The translations under genes were made by a program, and so were the position numbers. A DNA stretch of 64,000 nucleotides from Polynucleobacter sphagniphilus (GTDB lineage Bacteria; Pseudomonadota; Gammaproteobacteria; Burkholderiales; Burkholderiaceae), in NCBI RefSeq assembly GCF_001953355.1, contig NZ_MPIY01000003.1, positions 372,001 through 436,000 of the forward strand, given 5' to 3'. Below, piece by piece: positions 1-9,900 of the stretch (position 1 is the stretch's first letter; the number at the start of each line of letters is the position of its first letter). Below the pieces are notes generated by a model, which saw nothing but the letters and a program-made list of their open reading frames with translations, did not search any database and had not been told where the DNA came from.

Positions 1-149
1 CCGCGCGGGCCATCGAGCTCATCACCAAGCAGTTGGTATGTGGGGCAGGTTGCTGTGCAGAAGCCGCAGTGGACGCATTTACCAAGAATGCGTGCTGCCT
101 CTATACCTTCTGGCGTATTGGCAAATTGTGGAGCGAGTTGAGTTTGCAT
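1..149 (-). CDS. glcF: Glycolate oxidase iron-sulfur subunit GlcF, N-terminal part (runs off window start)
   Basis: Only about 49 N-terminal residues are inside the window. The reading starts at an ATG at 149 and carries a KCVHCGFCTATCP block at residues 24-36, the CxxCxxCxxxCP signature of a [4Fe-4S] ferredoxin-type domain, as expected for the electron-transfer subunit of glycolate oxidase. It lies 8 bases downstream of glcE in the same direction, so glcD-glcE-glcF form one transcription unit. GlcF would pass electrons from the FAD subunits to the membrane quinone pool. The CCG domains of the family are outside the window. It was identified by translating the minus strand directly, since the fragment has no stop codon here. 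Confidence 0.93.
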   Translation of the reverse strand, partial: MQTQLAPQFANTPEGIEAARILGKCVHCGFCTATCPTYQLLGDELDGPR

Positions 150-157
150 ATAAAAAC

Positions 158-1318
158 TTATGAAAGGCGATTGGTGGCAAAAACGCCAGCAGGATCAAAG
201 GCGGCTCTGAGACGAGATTGAACGAGTTCAAGTCCCTTAGAGTGGGCTTGCTCACTCAATAGAGTGAAGCGCTGTAAGGACGGGTCGACTGAAGTACCCA
301 GGCGGAAACACGTTGCATGCCCTCCGTGTGCAGTGGCGATTTCTTTGAGTGCTTTGAAGGTGGCTGCGTCGCTTGGACCTTTGAGCCAACGTTGTTGACC
401 ATGCCATTCAATGACAATATCTTTGTGCATCTGGCCGATGTTAAGGGGGCCGCAGGCAGCAGGTAATGCAAGTCGATATAGGCTCTCATTTTCTTGAAGC
501 GTTTCAAAGAAAGACATTTTTTGTTCACGTAGGTTTACCCAAAATACTTCTGCCTCATGAGGCTCAAGCGTTTTTGCATTTACTAGTGCACTCATTAAAT
601 TCCTGGCAGCTTCAACTGCTGCGACTGCGCCTGACAAACGGAAGGTGAGCTCACCTACTGAGTCAACGCTCGATTCCCCAATCCAGGCGCTGGCAGTTAA
701 GGAGAGGGGTTGCCCTGCCCACTCATTCAAAACCTTGAGGGCATTTGCTTGAGTGGTATGACAGCGCAGGGTAGCCATTGCCTCGGGGCGCGGTAATACT
801 TTGACTGAAGCTTCCAACAAAAGCGATAGCGTACCCAGGGAGCCTGGTAGCAAACGAGAAATATCATAGCCCGCAACGTTTTTCATCACCTTGCCGCCAA
901 ACGAGAGGTCTTGCCCTTTGCCATCCATGATGCGGGCGCCTAAAACAAAGTCCCTTAAGTTGCCGGCACTGATGCGGGCAGGCCCAGCAAGACCAGCGCC
1001 AATTGCTCCACCAAAGGTTGCGGTATCACCAAAATGAGGGGGTTCAAAAGGGAGTATTTGATTTTTGGCTGCCAGAGCTGCTTCAATTTCTTTCAGCGGC
1101 GTACCTGCACAAGCTGTAATGACCAGCTCTTCTGGTTGGTACTCTAAGATCCCCGCATATGCGCGGGTGCTCAGCTTAGTAAAGTTATTTTTGTTGCCAT
1201 ACCAAGATTTAGTACCGCCACCCTCTATAGAGAGGTGTGTGTTGGTTTTTGCCGCTTGGAGAATTTGCTCTTTAAATAAATCAATCTGCATAGTATGGTT
1301 TATAGCGGAGTTGCTCAT
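158..1318 (-). CDS. glcE: Glycolate oxidase FAD-binding subunit GlcE
   Basis: A 386-residue protein of the FAD_binding_4 (VAO/PCMH) type. The N-terminal half has GGAIGAGLAG near residue 103 and GGKVMKNVAGYD near residue 141, both typical of GlcE flavin binding. The protein is shorter than GlcD, as usual, because it lacks the complete C-terminal substrate domain. Its ATG overlaps the glcD stop codon by one base (TAATG), which implies translational coupling. With GlcD and GlcF it oxidises glycolate to glyoxylate, which lets a freshwater heterotroph use the glycolate excreted by algae; that ecological role is inference. The sequence is intact. Confidence 0.95.
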   Translation of the reverse strand: MSNSAINHTMQIDLFKEQILQAAKTNTHLSIEGGGTKSWYGNKNNFTKLSTRAYAGILEYQPEELVITACAGTPLKEIEAALAAKNQILPFEPPHFGDTATFGGAIGAGLAGPARISAGNLRDFVLGARIMDGKGQDLSFGGKVMKNVAGYDISRLLPGSLGTLSLLLEASVKVLPRPEAMATLRCHTTQANALKVLNEWAGQPLSLTASAWIGESSVDSVGELTFRLSGAVAAVEAARNLMSALVNAKTLEPHEAEVFWVNLREQKMSFFETLQENESLYRLALPAACGPLNIGQMHKDIVIEWHGQQRWLKGPSDAATFKALKEIATAHGGHATCFRLGTSVDPSLQRFTLLSEQAHSKGLELVQSRLRAAFDPAGVFATNRLS

Positions 1319-2832
1319 TAAAAGCGCTCCAATTCTGGGTGAGGTAATTTGCCGCCACTAATACGCATACGACCATATTCTGCGCAGCGACTCAATGTAG
1401 GAATGGCTTTGTCTGGGTTGAGCAGTTTTTGTGGGTCAAAAGCACTCTTCACGCCCCAGAAAGCCTCTCGCTCTCCTTCTCCAAATTGCACGCACATCGA
1501 ATTTATTTTCTCGATTCCTACACCGTGCTCACCAGTGATTGTTCCACCAAGCTCAACGCAGGCCTCTAAAATTTCTGTACCAAAGTCTTCTGCACGATGC
1601 CATTCATCTTGATCGGCGCCATTAAACAAAATGAGAGGGTGCATATTGCCGTCACCTGCATGGAATACATTCAGGCAGCCCAGCCCATATTTCTTTTCCA
1701 TCACTTGAATACGCTTGAGGAGGGTAGCGATATGCCTGCGTGGAATGGTGCCATCCATGCAATAGTAGTCAGCAGCAATGCGGCCCGCAGCCGGGAAAGC
1801 ATTTTTACGACCACTCCAAAATTTCAGGCGTTCAGATTCGCTGTTTGAAACTTGAATCCCACTGGCACCAGATTGTTCTAGTACTGCTGTCATGCGCGCA
1901 ATTTCTTCAGCAACCTCTTCTGGTGTGCCATCGGACTCGCACAGCAAAATCGCTTCAGCTTCTAAGTCATAGCCGGCGTGCACAAACTCTTCTACAGCGC
2001 GAGTAGTGGCTTTATCCATCATTTCCAGACCAGCAGGAATAATGCCGGCAGCAATGATGGCAGCAACTGCATTGCCGCCCTTTTCAATATCATCAAAACT
2101 GGCCATGATGACGCGTGCTAATTTGGGTTTGGCTACTAGTTTGACAGTGACTTCGGTAACAACGGCCAACATACCCTCGCTACCGATGAGGACCGCTAAA
2201 AGATCTAAGCCAGGCGCATCGGGCGCTAAGCTACCAAATTCAACTACTTCACCGTTCATCAAAACTGCCCTTACCTTAAGGACATTGTGCAATGTAAGAC
2301 CGTATTTAAGGCAATGCACCCCACCTGAATTCTCATTTACATTTCCGCCAATAGAGCAGGCAATTTGGGAGGATGGATCAGGGGCGTAGTACAGACCAAG
2401 ATGGGCAACCGCTTCTGAAATCGCTAAGTTACGCACACCTGGCTGTACAACGGCAGTGCGTGTAAATGGGTCAATGCTGAGGATTTTTTTCAGCTTCGCC
2501 AGGGAAAGTACTAATCCTTGGGCAATCGGCATAGCGCCACCTGAAAGACCTGTCCCAGATCCGCGGGGCACCACCGGAATTTGCATGGCAAAGCAAATCT
2601 TCAAAATTTCTGAAACTTGCTCTTCGGTCTCCGGTAGGGCTACTGCCAAAGGCATGCGCCGATAGGCTGCTAAACCATCGCATTCATAGGGAATCGTATC
2701 TTCGGGCTCCCAAAGCAAGGCATGCTCAGGGAGGATGGGGCGCAATGCCGCTACCAATTTAGATTGAAGGGCTGTGATAGCGGCTAGATCAGGGGGAGGG
2801 GTCACCATATTCATATGGATCATTTTAGCCAT
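1318..2832 (-). CDS. glcD: Glycolate oxidase subunit GlcD (FAD-linked oxidase)
   Basis: A 504-residue FAD-linked oxidase, the normal length for GlcD. The FAD-binding motif PRGSGTGLSGGA is at residues 89-100, followed by the C-terminal FAD-oxidase domain with HAGDGNMHP at 391-399 and GEHGVG at 434-439. It is the catalytic subunit that oxidises glycolate (possibly also D-lactate). Several ATG codons cluster at the N-terminus (residues 1, 4, 7, 9). The first is preceded by a short AGG and gives a start only 17 bases from the divergent adenosyltransferase gene; a later methionine is possible. First gene of glcDEF. Confidence 0.95.
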   Translation of the reverse strand: MAKMIHMNMVTPPPDLAAITALQSKLVAALRPILPEHALLWEPEDTIPYECDGLAAYRRMPLAVALPETEEQVSEILKICFAMQIPVVPRGSGTGLSGGAMPIAQGLVLSLAKLKKILSIDPFTRTAVVQPGVRNLAISEAVAHLGLYYAPDPSSQIACSIGGNVNENSGGVHCLKYGLTLHNVLKVRAVLMNGEVVEFGSLAPDAPGLDLLAVLIGSEGMLAVVTEVTVKLVAKPKLARVIMASFDDIEKGGNAVAAIIAAGIIPAGLEMMDKATTRAVEEFVHAGYDLEAEAILLCESDGTPEEVAEEIARMTAVLEQSGASGIQVSNSESERLKFWSGRKNAFPAAGRIAADYYCMDGTIPRRHIATLLKRIQVMEKKYGLGCLNVFHAGDGNMHPLILFNGADQDEWHRAEDFGTEILEACVELGGTITGEHGVGIEKINSMCVQFGEGEREAFWGVKSAFDPQKLLNPDKAIPTLSRCAEYGRMRISGGKLPHPELERF

Positions 2833-2837
2833 TTACC

Positions 2838-2843
2838 TATAAT
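2838..2843 (+). promoter_or_regulatory. Perfect -10 box (TATAAT) immediately upstream of the adenosyltransferase start
   Basis: The hexamer TATAAT ends 6 bases before the ATG at 2850, so transcription would begin at or next to the start codon. No Shine-Dalgarno sequence precedes that ATG. I see no convincing -35 box 17 bases upstream, which lies inside glcD. The arrangement suggests a leaderless mRNA. The basis is inspection only; no start-site data are available. Confidence 0.5.
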
Positions 2844-2849
2844 CAGTTC

Positions 2850-3419
2850 ATGGGAAATCGACTTTCAAAAATAGCCACCAGGACTGGGGATGCCGGTATG
2901 ACCGGTCTAGGCGACGGTAGTCGCGTAGAAAAGGATCATTTACGCATTTGCGCTATGGGGGATGTGGATGAGCTGAACTCTGAAATCGGTGTTTTATTGA
3001 CCGAGGAGCTGCCTAAAAGTGTTGCAGATGCCCTTTCAAGCCTTTTATTAAAGGTTCAGCATGATTTATTTGATTTGGGCGGCGAGCTTTGTATCCCGAA
3101 TTACACCTTGCTCAAGCCTGAACAGGTCGAGCAATTGGATGTTTGGCTGGAGCAATACAACGCCAACTTATTGCCCTTAACCGAATTTATTCTTCCTGGA
3201 GGCACTCGCGCTGCTGCCCAGGCGCATGTATGTCGAACGGTATGCAGAAGGGCTGAGCGCTCAGTAGTTCGTTTAGGTTGGGATGTGGATATTCATGAGG
3301 CGCCACGCCAGTATCTCAATCGCTTATCTGATTTACTATTTGTTTTGGCTAGAGTGCTTAATCAAGCCTCCGGTGGTTCTGACATTCTTTGGAACCACTC
3401 CAAAGAAAAGAAAAAATAA
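2850..3419 (+). CDS. pduO: PduO-type ATP:cob(I)alamin adenosyltransferase
   Basis: A 189-residue protein with the family N-terminal signature RTGDAGMTGLGDGSRV at residues 11-26, GDVDELNSEIG at 38-48, and a C-terminal RTVCRRAER segment carrying conserved arginines for ATP binding. It transfers the adenosyl group of ATP to cob(I)alamin, making coenzyme B12. The start is fixed because the conserved region begins within ten residues of the first ATG. That ATG has no Shine-Dalgarno sequence and sits just below a TATAAT box. It is divergent from glcD with only 17 bases between the starts and is followed by a strong hairpin terminator. No other cobalamin gene is in the window, so the corrinoid may be salvaged or made elsewhere. 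Confidence 0.93.
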   Translation: MGNRLSKIATRTGDAGMTGLGDGSRVEKDHLRICAMGDVDELNSEIGVLLTEELPKSVADALSSLLLKVQHDLFDLGGELCIPNYTLLKPEQVEQLDVWLEQYNANLLPLTEFILPGGTRAAAQAHVCRTVCRRAERSVVRLGWDVDIHEAPRQYLNRLSDLLFVLARVLNQASGGSDILWNHSKEKKK

Positions 3420-3424
3420 AAAGC

Positions 3425-3454
3425 AAAAGGGCTAAATTACTTTAGCCCTTTTTA
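3425..3454. terminator. Bidirectional intrinsic terminator between pduO and aroG
   Basis: A perfect 12-bp inverted repeat (3425-3436 with 3441-3452) encloses a TTAC loop. Runs of A on the left and T on the right make it usable from both strands. It separates the convergent 3' ends of pduO (plus) and aroG (minus). Confidence 0.9.
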
Positions 3455-3471
3455 TTTCAGCGCAGCAGTTC

Positions 3472-4593
3472 TTATTTTTTGCTGCGACGCTTTTTCACTG
3501 CGCTAGCAAGACGCTCTAATACCTTCACTGAATCATCCCAGTTAATGCAGGCATCAGTAATACTCTTGCCGTACTCCAGTTTGTTTGGGTCATCCTTGCC
3601 CGGACTGAATTTTTGCGCCCCATCCTTGAGGTGGCTTTCAATCATTACGCCAAAAATTTGATGCGATCCAGACTCGATCTGCTGTGCAATATCATCCGCT
3701 ACCACAATTTGACGCTCATGTTTTTTGCTCGAATTTGCATGTGAGAGGTCAACCATCAAACTGGCTGGAAGCTTGGCTGCTTCAAGCTCTGCACAGGCTG
3801 CTTGAACATATTTCGCCTCATAGTTTGGCTCTTTACCACCGCGCAAAATGACATGACAGTCTTTGTTACCTTTGGTCTCCACAATCGATACCTGACCATT
3901 TTTGTGAACTGACAAAAAGTGGTGTGGGCGACTTGCCGCTTGAATGGCATCGGTTGCAATTTTGATGTTGCCATCGGTACCATTTTTGAAGCCGATCGGC
4001 GCAGAAAGTCCAGAAGCGAGTTCACGATGTACTTGACTCTCGGTTGTGCGAGCACCAATAGCACCCCATGAGATCAGGTCAGCAATATATTGTGGAGAAA
4101 TCACATCTAAGAATTCACTACCAGCTGGCATACCTAGACGATTGATTTCCATGAGCACTTGGCGCGCAATCCGTAGACCTTCTTCAATGCGATAGCTTTC
4201 GTCGAGGTAAGGATCATTAATTAATCCCTTCCAGCCCACCGTAGTGCGTGGCTTTTCAAAATACACGCGCATGACAATTTCTAGTTCACCCGAGAAACGC
4301 TCACGTTCAATCAGAAGACGTTGGCAATATTCAAGTGCAGCACGTGGGTCATGAATCGAGCAGGGCCCAATGATCACTAAAAGGCGATCATCTTTGCCAT
4401 GAATAATGTTGCGAATCTTCGTACGCGTTTTACTGATGAGGGATTCGGTGGCGGTTCCTGAGATCGGAAAGAAACGAATCAAATGCTCTGGTGGAGGAAG
4501 AACGGTAATGTTCTCAATACGTTGGTCATCGGTGTCAGACGTTTTGTCAACGGCTGCATACCAGTTCGCTGGATTGGTGTTTTGTTGGCTCAT
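3472..4593 (-). CDS. aroG: 3-deoxy-7-phosphoheptulonate synthase (class I DAHP synthase)
   Basis: A 373-residue class I (AroF/G/H-type) DAHP synthase that condenses phosphoenolpyruvate with erythrose-4-phosphate, the first step of the shikimate pathway. Visible landmarks are IGPCSIHD at residues 75-82 (the metal-ligand cysteine region), the GARTTESQVHRE segment near the middle, and a DLSHANSSK segment in the C-terminal half. The length is slightly above E. coli AroG owing to a polar N-terminal extension of about 25 residues. I cannot tell which aromatic amino acid gives feedback control. Only 18 bases separate its start from the tldD stop, so it may be transcribed with tldD. Confidence 0.94.
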   Translation of the reverse strand: MSQQNTNPANWYAAVDKTSDTDDQRIENITVLPPPEHLIRFFPISGTATESLISKTRTKIRNIIHGKDDRLLVIIGPCSIHDPRAALEYCQRLLIERERFSGELEIVMRVYFEKPRTTVGWKGLINDPYLDESYRIEEGLRIARQVLMEINRLGMPAGSEFLDVISPQYIADLISWGAIGARTTESQVHRELASGLSAPIGFKNGTDGNIKIATDAIQAASRPHHFLSVHKNGQVSIVETKGNKDCHVILRGGKEPNYEAKYVQAACAELEAAKLPASLMVDLSHANSSKKHERQIVVADDIAQQIESGSHQIFGVMIESHLKDGAQKFSPGKDDPNKLEYGKSITDACINWDDSVKVLERLASAVKKRRSKK

Positions 4594-4611
4594 ATATCTA
4601 TTTTAAGGGTA

Positions 4612-6102
4612 TCAGGCGGTTCCACCCACGGTAAGACTGTCAATTCGTAAGGTGGGCTGTCCAACACCTACTGGCACGCTCTGACCTTCTTTGCCGCAAA
4701 CCCCCACGCCACCGTCTAATTTGAGGTCATTTCCAATCATAGAAACCTGTTTTAAGGACTCAGGACCGCTGCCAATAATGGTTGCCCCTTTGACGGGATA
4801 TTGAATCTTGCCGTTCTCGACCCAATAAGCTTCGGATGCGGAAAATACAAATTTACCGCTGGTAATGTCAACCTGACCACCGCCAAAATTGACTGCATAG
4901 AGTCCGCGCTTAATACTTGCCACAATCTCTTGCGGATCATCTTTGCCAGCCAACAAATAGGTATTGGTCATTCTAGGCATGGGAATGGATGCAAAACTTT
5001 CACGTCTACCGTTGCCGGTAAGGGGCATTTTCATCAGGCGGGCATTTAAGCTATCTTGTATGTAGCCCTTCAGAATCCCATCTTCAATCAATGTAGTGCA
5101 TTGAGTTGGAGTGCCTTCATCATCTATATTCAGTGAGCCACGACGCCCTGTAAGCGTTCCATCATCTACTACCGTCACGCCTTTCGCTGCCACTCGTTCC
5201 CCAATGCGACCAGCAAATGCAGAGGAACCCTTGCGATTAAAGTCACCCTCAAGTCCATGGCCAACCGCTTCATGCAATAAAACGCCAGGCCAACCTGGGC
5301 CCATGACAACAGTCATTGGCCCGGCTGGGGCGGGGCGAGATTCAAGATTAATCAGGGCGCCATCAACCGCTTCATCAACGTATTGATTAATGAGCTTGGT
5401 ATCAAAATAGCCATAGTCATGGCGTGCGCCGCCACCGGAGGAGCCAGATTCTCGGCGACCATTCTGCTCTGCGATGACATGAACGGAGACTCGTACTAGT
5501 GGGCGTACATCTGCAGCAAGCAGACCATCTGCGCGAACCACTAGAACTACATCAAACTCACCCGCAAGACTTGCCATTACTTGAATAATCCGTGGATCTC
5601 TCGCTTTTGCTCGCTTCTCAATGCTCTCCAGTAAGGCAATTTTTTCTTTGGGTTGCATTGAGTCCAGTGGGTTAATACCAGAGTAGAGCTTGTTCGAAAT
5701 AGGATGAAATATTTTGCGTGCGAAGCCTTGCTTACCACCTGCCGGCCCAATGACTCGTGTTGCTTTGGCAGCTTTAGCGAGCGCCTCGGCATTTATCTCA
5801 TCCGAGTAAGCAAATGCAGTTTTATCGCCATAAATTGCGCGCACACCTACGCCCTGATCGATGCTAAAGCTACCTGATTTAACAATGCCCTCTTCCAGGC
5901 TCCAGCTTTCACTGCGGGTGTGCTGGAAATACAGATCAGCATCATCGAGGCGATGCGTAAACATATCGCCAAAAGTATTGCTTAATTCACGCTCGGTTAA
6001 GCCGGTTGGCTCGAGCAAAATGGATTTGGCTAATTTGAGAAGATCCGCCTGTTTTTGGGCTTGGCTCCAATTGGCGGGAAACAGTGCTTCAGGTGCATTC
6101 AT
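4612..6102 (-). CDS. tldD: Metalloprotease TldD
   Basis: A 496-residue member of the TldD/PmbA family. The zinc-binding motif HEAVGHGLEGD is at residues 277-287, which matches catalytic TldD rather than the partner TldE/PmbA, which lacks HExxxH. TldD with TldE forms a heterodimeric peptidase that degrades unfolded peptides and processes some peptide antibiotics. No tldE is in the window. It is the last gene of the yhdP-nitrilase-tldD string (26 bases below the amidase gene), a gene order I recognise from other betaproteobacteria. Confidence 0.95.
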   Translation of the reverse strand: MNAPEALFPANWSQAQKQADLLKLAKSILLEPTGLTERELSNTFGDMFTHRLDDADLYFQHTRSESWSLEEGIVKSGSFSIDQGVGVRAIYGDKTAFAYSDEINAEALAKAAKATRVIGPAGGKQGFARKIFHPISNKLYSGINPLDSMQPKEKIALLESIEKRAKARDPRIIQVMASLAGEFDVVLVVRADGLLAADVRPLVRVSVHVIAEQNGRRESGSSGGGARHDYGYFDTKLINQYVDEAVDGALINLESRPAPAGPMTVVMGPGWPGVLLHEAVGHGLEGDFNRKGSSAFAGRIGERVAAKGVTVVDDGTLTGRRGSLNIDDEGTPTQCTTLIEDGILKGYIQDSLNARLMKMPLTGNGRRESFASIPMPRMTNTYLLAGKDDPQEIVASIKRGLYAVNFGGGQVDITSGKFVFSASEAYWVENGKIQYPVKGATIIGSGPESLKQVSMIGNDLKLDGGVGVCGKEGQSVPVGVGQPTLRIDSLTVGGTA

Positions 6103-6128
6103 ATTAATTTAAGCAGATCTTTTAATTT

Positions 6129-6962
6129 TTAAAGCTTACGATGTTTTAATGCTGGTAGCTTAGAGCGTACCTCGTTTAATTTTTCTTTGCTCAGAAGGCC
6201 TGATATAAAGCCCTCACCCTCAGGTAGGTCGCCTAGGATCGCACCCCAAGGGTCAATCAACATGCTATGACCCCAAGTGCGACGCCCATTGCGATGGGTT
6301 CCACCTTGTGCTGAGGCTAAAACATAGCATTGGTTTTCAATTGCGCGGGCGCGTAGTAGCACTTCCCAATGCTCTTTGCCGGTGGTGTAGGTAAATGCTG
6401 CGGGTATCAAGTGACAATCCACTTCGCCCATTGATCTGTAAAGCTCAGGGAAGCGGAGGTCATAGCAAACGCTTAAACCAAAGCGCCAGTGGACTCCGTT
6501 GATATCGAGCGAGACGAGTCCGGGTTGATTACCTGCCTCGATTGTTTCGGATTCCTGATAGCGTTCAGTGAGCGTCTGGAATCCAAACAAATGGATCTTG
6601 TCGTAACGACTAATACATCGACCACTGAGATCAAAAATGAGGGTGGAATTTAAAACCTTATTTGCCTCTCTAGCTTCCAGTGGAATGGTACCGGCCACCA
6701 AATAAATCGAATTGGCTTGCGCAATGGCTGCCAGCCGCTCTTGAATTGGACCCTTTCCAAACACTTCTCTCACTGCAAGCTTATCAGTATCTTTTAAGCC
6801 CAATAAGCAAAAGTATTCCGGCAGAACAACTACTTGAGCGCCATCTTGCGCAGCGAGATGAACTAGCTTGCCGGCAGCATTCAAATTCTCCTCTAAGTTC
6901 GGAGTGGAAATCATTTGCACGGATGCAATTTTGAGAATAGCGTTATCTGGAGCTTTATTCAT
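6129..6962 (-). CDS. Nitrilase-superfamily carbon-nitrogen hydrolase (Nit1/Nit2-like amidase)
   Basis: A 277-residue protein with the full Glu-Lys-Cys triad of the superfamily: E49 in VVLPEYF, K122 in YDKIHLFGF and C166 in SVCYDLRFPE. The length and the YDLRFPE context resemble the NIT branch that hydrolyses deaminated glutathione or omega-amides. The exact substrate cannot be read from the sequence. It directly abuts yhdP (ATG at 6962, yhdP stop at 6963-6965), so the two are translationally coupled or at least co-transcribed. Confidence 0.88.
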   Translation of the reverse strand: MNKAPDNAILKIASVQMISTPNLEENLNAAGKLVHLAAQDGAQVVVLPEYFCLLGLKDTDKLAVREVFGKGPIQERLAAIAQANSIYLVAGTIPLEAREANKVLNSTLIFDLSGRCISRYDKIHLFGFQTLTERYQESETIEAGNQPGLVSLDINGVHWRFGLSVCYDLRFPELYRSMGEVDCHLIPAAFTYTTGKEHWEVLLRARAIENQCYVLASAQGGTHRNGRRTWGHSMLIDPWGAILGDLPEGEGFISGLLSKEKLNEVRSKLPALKHRKL

Positions 6963-9900
6963 TTATAGGGCAGGGCCAACTGGTGGTTTATCAGTCGGCG
7001 CGTTAGGTGCATTCGGTTTAGTTTGCTCTTTAAGTAATGCTTTTTGTCGAATCGTTTCTAGAGTCTTTGGATCCAGGGGTTGCCCTTTTTGATCAAGGGG
7101 AATGACCTCCGGATTGCCCCAGGAACCTTGTATGAGGTAATCAGATTGCATGCTGCGATTGATTTGATTGGTGATGAGATATTGACCTACTAGGGCGCTA
7201 AGGCCAACGATGGGATTAACAACGAAGGCCGCCACAATGGATCCAGCAGTGGCATCGAGTGTTGGGAATACTGTAACCCTTAAATCTTGCGTTTCATTAG
7301 GGATATTGATTTGGCCTACCATCGCTACACGCGCTTGATCTAACTCCATCGTAAATTGACTGGCGTTGGCAATCCCGTTGGTAATTGCAAAATTACTAAC
7401 AATTGAATTAAATGGCGTACCTTTGGTGACAATGCTACCTAAGCCCCCCTGTAAATCAAGCGTAGCAAAGCGAAATAAACTTTGCAGGCTTAGTACGTTC
7501 AATAATTTGGCGGCATCAGTGTTCACTTCAAGCAGACGACCTTTTTCTAAATAAAGATCTACATTGCCCGATAGGCTCTCATAGCTGGGTGCATAGGGTG
7601 AGCCATTCCATTGCAGCTTGCCAGTGATCTTGCCATTTCCACCTTCAATCGATTTGGCATTTGTCCAGTGAGCAACTATTTCACCGGCATTTTTAATTTC
7701 CATATCGACATTGATCGCAGTTTGCTCTCCACTATCTTTTGGATTGATGCTCCATTGTCCTGAGAGGGTAGAGTTATCTTGAGGATTGGAGACCTGAATA
7801 GATTCGATGTCTAAGCCATTCCTGTTAGTGTGCGTCTTTATTTTGACGCTGCCAAGCAACGTTTTAGCTAAAGAAAAATCATCAATCGAAATATTGAGGC
7901 TCGGTATGGCATTCGGCTTGAAAGCTGTTGATGCAGAAGTAGCTTTCGCAAAACTTTTTTTCTCACCAGGATTCCCTTTATTGCCCATCTCGACCTCTAG
8001 GTTTTGGTCTGGGACTTTGAGTCGGGCTAGGTGTCCAGAGATTAGGCCGCTCGGGTTTTGTTCTGTTGGTTCGTGCCAGTTCAGTCGCCCTGAGAGATCG
8101 GCAGAGTTCAGGCGGAATCTCCACCCATCACTCTTGTTTGTGCCATCTAAGCTGAAATTCGTCCAAAGGCGATTAAAGAGTGTGAGATTTTTGACTTGGG
8201 CGTTGATGCGTGCATTATTTGCATCGCCCAATGAGGGAGCCCCTGCTAAGTTATTTTGATGGTTGGTACCGGCGTTCATAAATTGTCGCCAAGCATCTAG
8301 ATCCAGTTCATTAGCCACTAAATTGAGATTGAATCCTTGGGGTGGCAAGCTTGCAGTCGCGCCAATACCAATAGATTGGCGTAATTCCTTGTCAGTACCT
8401 AATGCGCCCTGAACAAAATAGTTTTCGCCCAGTTTTCCTGACCAATCTACTTTGTTGATGCTCAAGTTTTTGTTTTTTGAGCTGGTGTAGGTCTTGACAT
8501 TTAATTGCCCTAGCATTGGCACGCCCGCTAATTTTTTTGCGGGGACTGGTGCCGCGCTTGCCCAGTTCCGTAAATCGAATTGAAGGTTGGTTTCACTGCC
8601 GGCTTGATTGAAATTTAAAAGCCCTTCATAGATAGCTGAGCCACCCATCGCATTGAATGCTGGCGCGTAGTCAGATTTGAAGTTTTTTGCAAAGTAGTCT
8701 TTGAGGTATTTGGCGCTAATGTCGCCGGCAATCTTAAAGCTCGAAGTATTTGCTGTAGCAGGCGCATTAGAAATCTTGATTGAGCCGCCCAAGAAACTTG
8801 CCGTGACATCGTCAAATTCGGGATGGACTTCGGTTAACCTTACCTTTCCTGTAAGATTTTCAAGTGGTGGAAGATTGCTCCATTGCACGCGATTACCTGA
8901 AAGTGTGAGCTTGGTATCAATCCGGGGATCACCCGATCCGGATAGCGGAAACTCTATTCCTAGGTCGAGAATAATTGGACCACTAGCTGACAAGTTTTTT
9001 TGAAGCTCGGGCTGTTGTTTGCCAATGGGTGAGGCAAAAAGATAATCGAGCATCTCAAGTGCATCGCCTTGGGCTGCGCCTTGAATATTGAGTATTAAGT
9101 GATTTGCGCTGACATTTGGAATTTGTGCATGAAAATTATGCAGGGCGATATTTTTATAGTTTGCTGAAGTGATATCGACATTTACAACTGAGTTTTCTTG
9201 GCTCAGCTGACCATTGACATTGCTCAGCGACTGCCAAACACCTTGATTGCTTGGTAATAGGGGGGCAGGTTTGAAGCTTGCTCCTAAAATAGGGAGATAC
9301 AGAGAGAATTCTCCCGAATTTGGTTTTGAAAATGGGATCTGATCTGGATCGCCCTTTACATGCAAGGTTCCATTTTCAATAGTGCCAGAGCCGAAACATT
9401 TTTCAAGATACTGCCTAGCATCTTTGCTCATTCCGATTGGCAGGTAGCGATAAGCCGTCACCATATTCGCTTTGACGAAATTCATATCCAAAACCATTTG
9501 GTCCGCTTGCTTTGGTGCGCCAAGCAAATAGCTGAGATTCAGTGTGGTGGTGATATCCGGATTTTTAAGGGCGAGTTGTTTTGCTTCAATCGACCATTGG
9601 CCGCGTTGTTTCGTCCAAGTAAGCACCCCATTGGCAGTATCCAGTTTAATTTTTGGATCTACTAAAAAATCGTTGATTTCTATCTCAATATTTTTTGAGT
9701 CAAGTGTAAATTTCCCGCCTTTTTCATCGCTATATAAGAGGCCTGATAAATGCGATACCGCTGGCATTGATTTGTTAATTGCGGCAAAACTCAAATCAAT
9801 TAATTTGGCCTTGATCATAAAATCCAGTTTGTCTGGATTGATCCAAGATCCGGGAATGGGCAAGACTGCAAGCGCAGATTTTTTCTCTGACCAATTGAGT

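Noticed and set aside
7807..8259. A 150-codon plus-strand frame with a signal-peptide-like start inside yhdP.
   Set aside because: Fully antisense to the long intact yhdP gene. The hydrophobic start is coincidental and no ribosome site is present.
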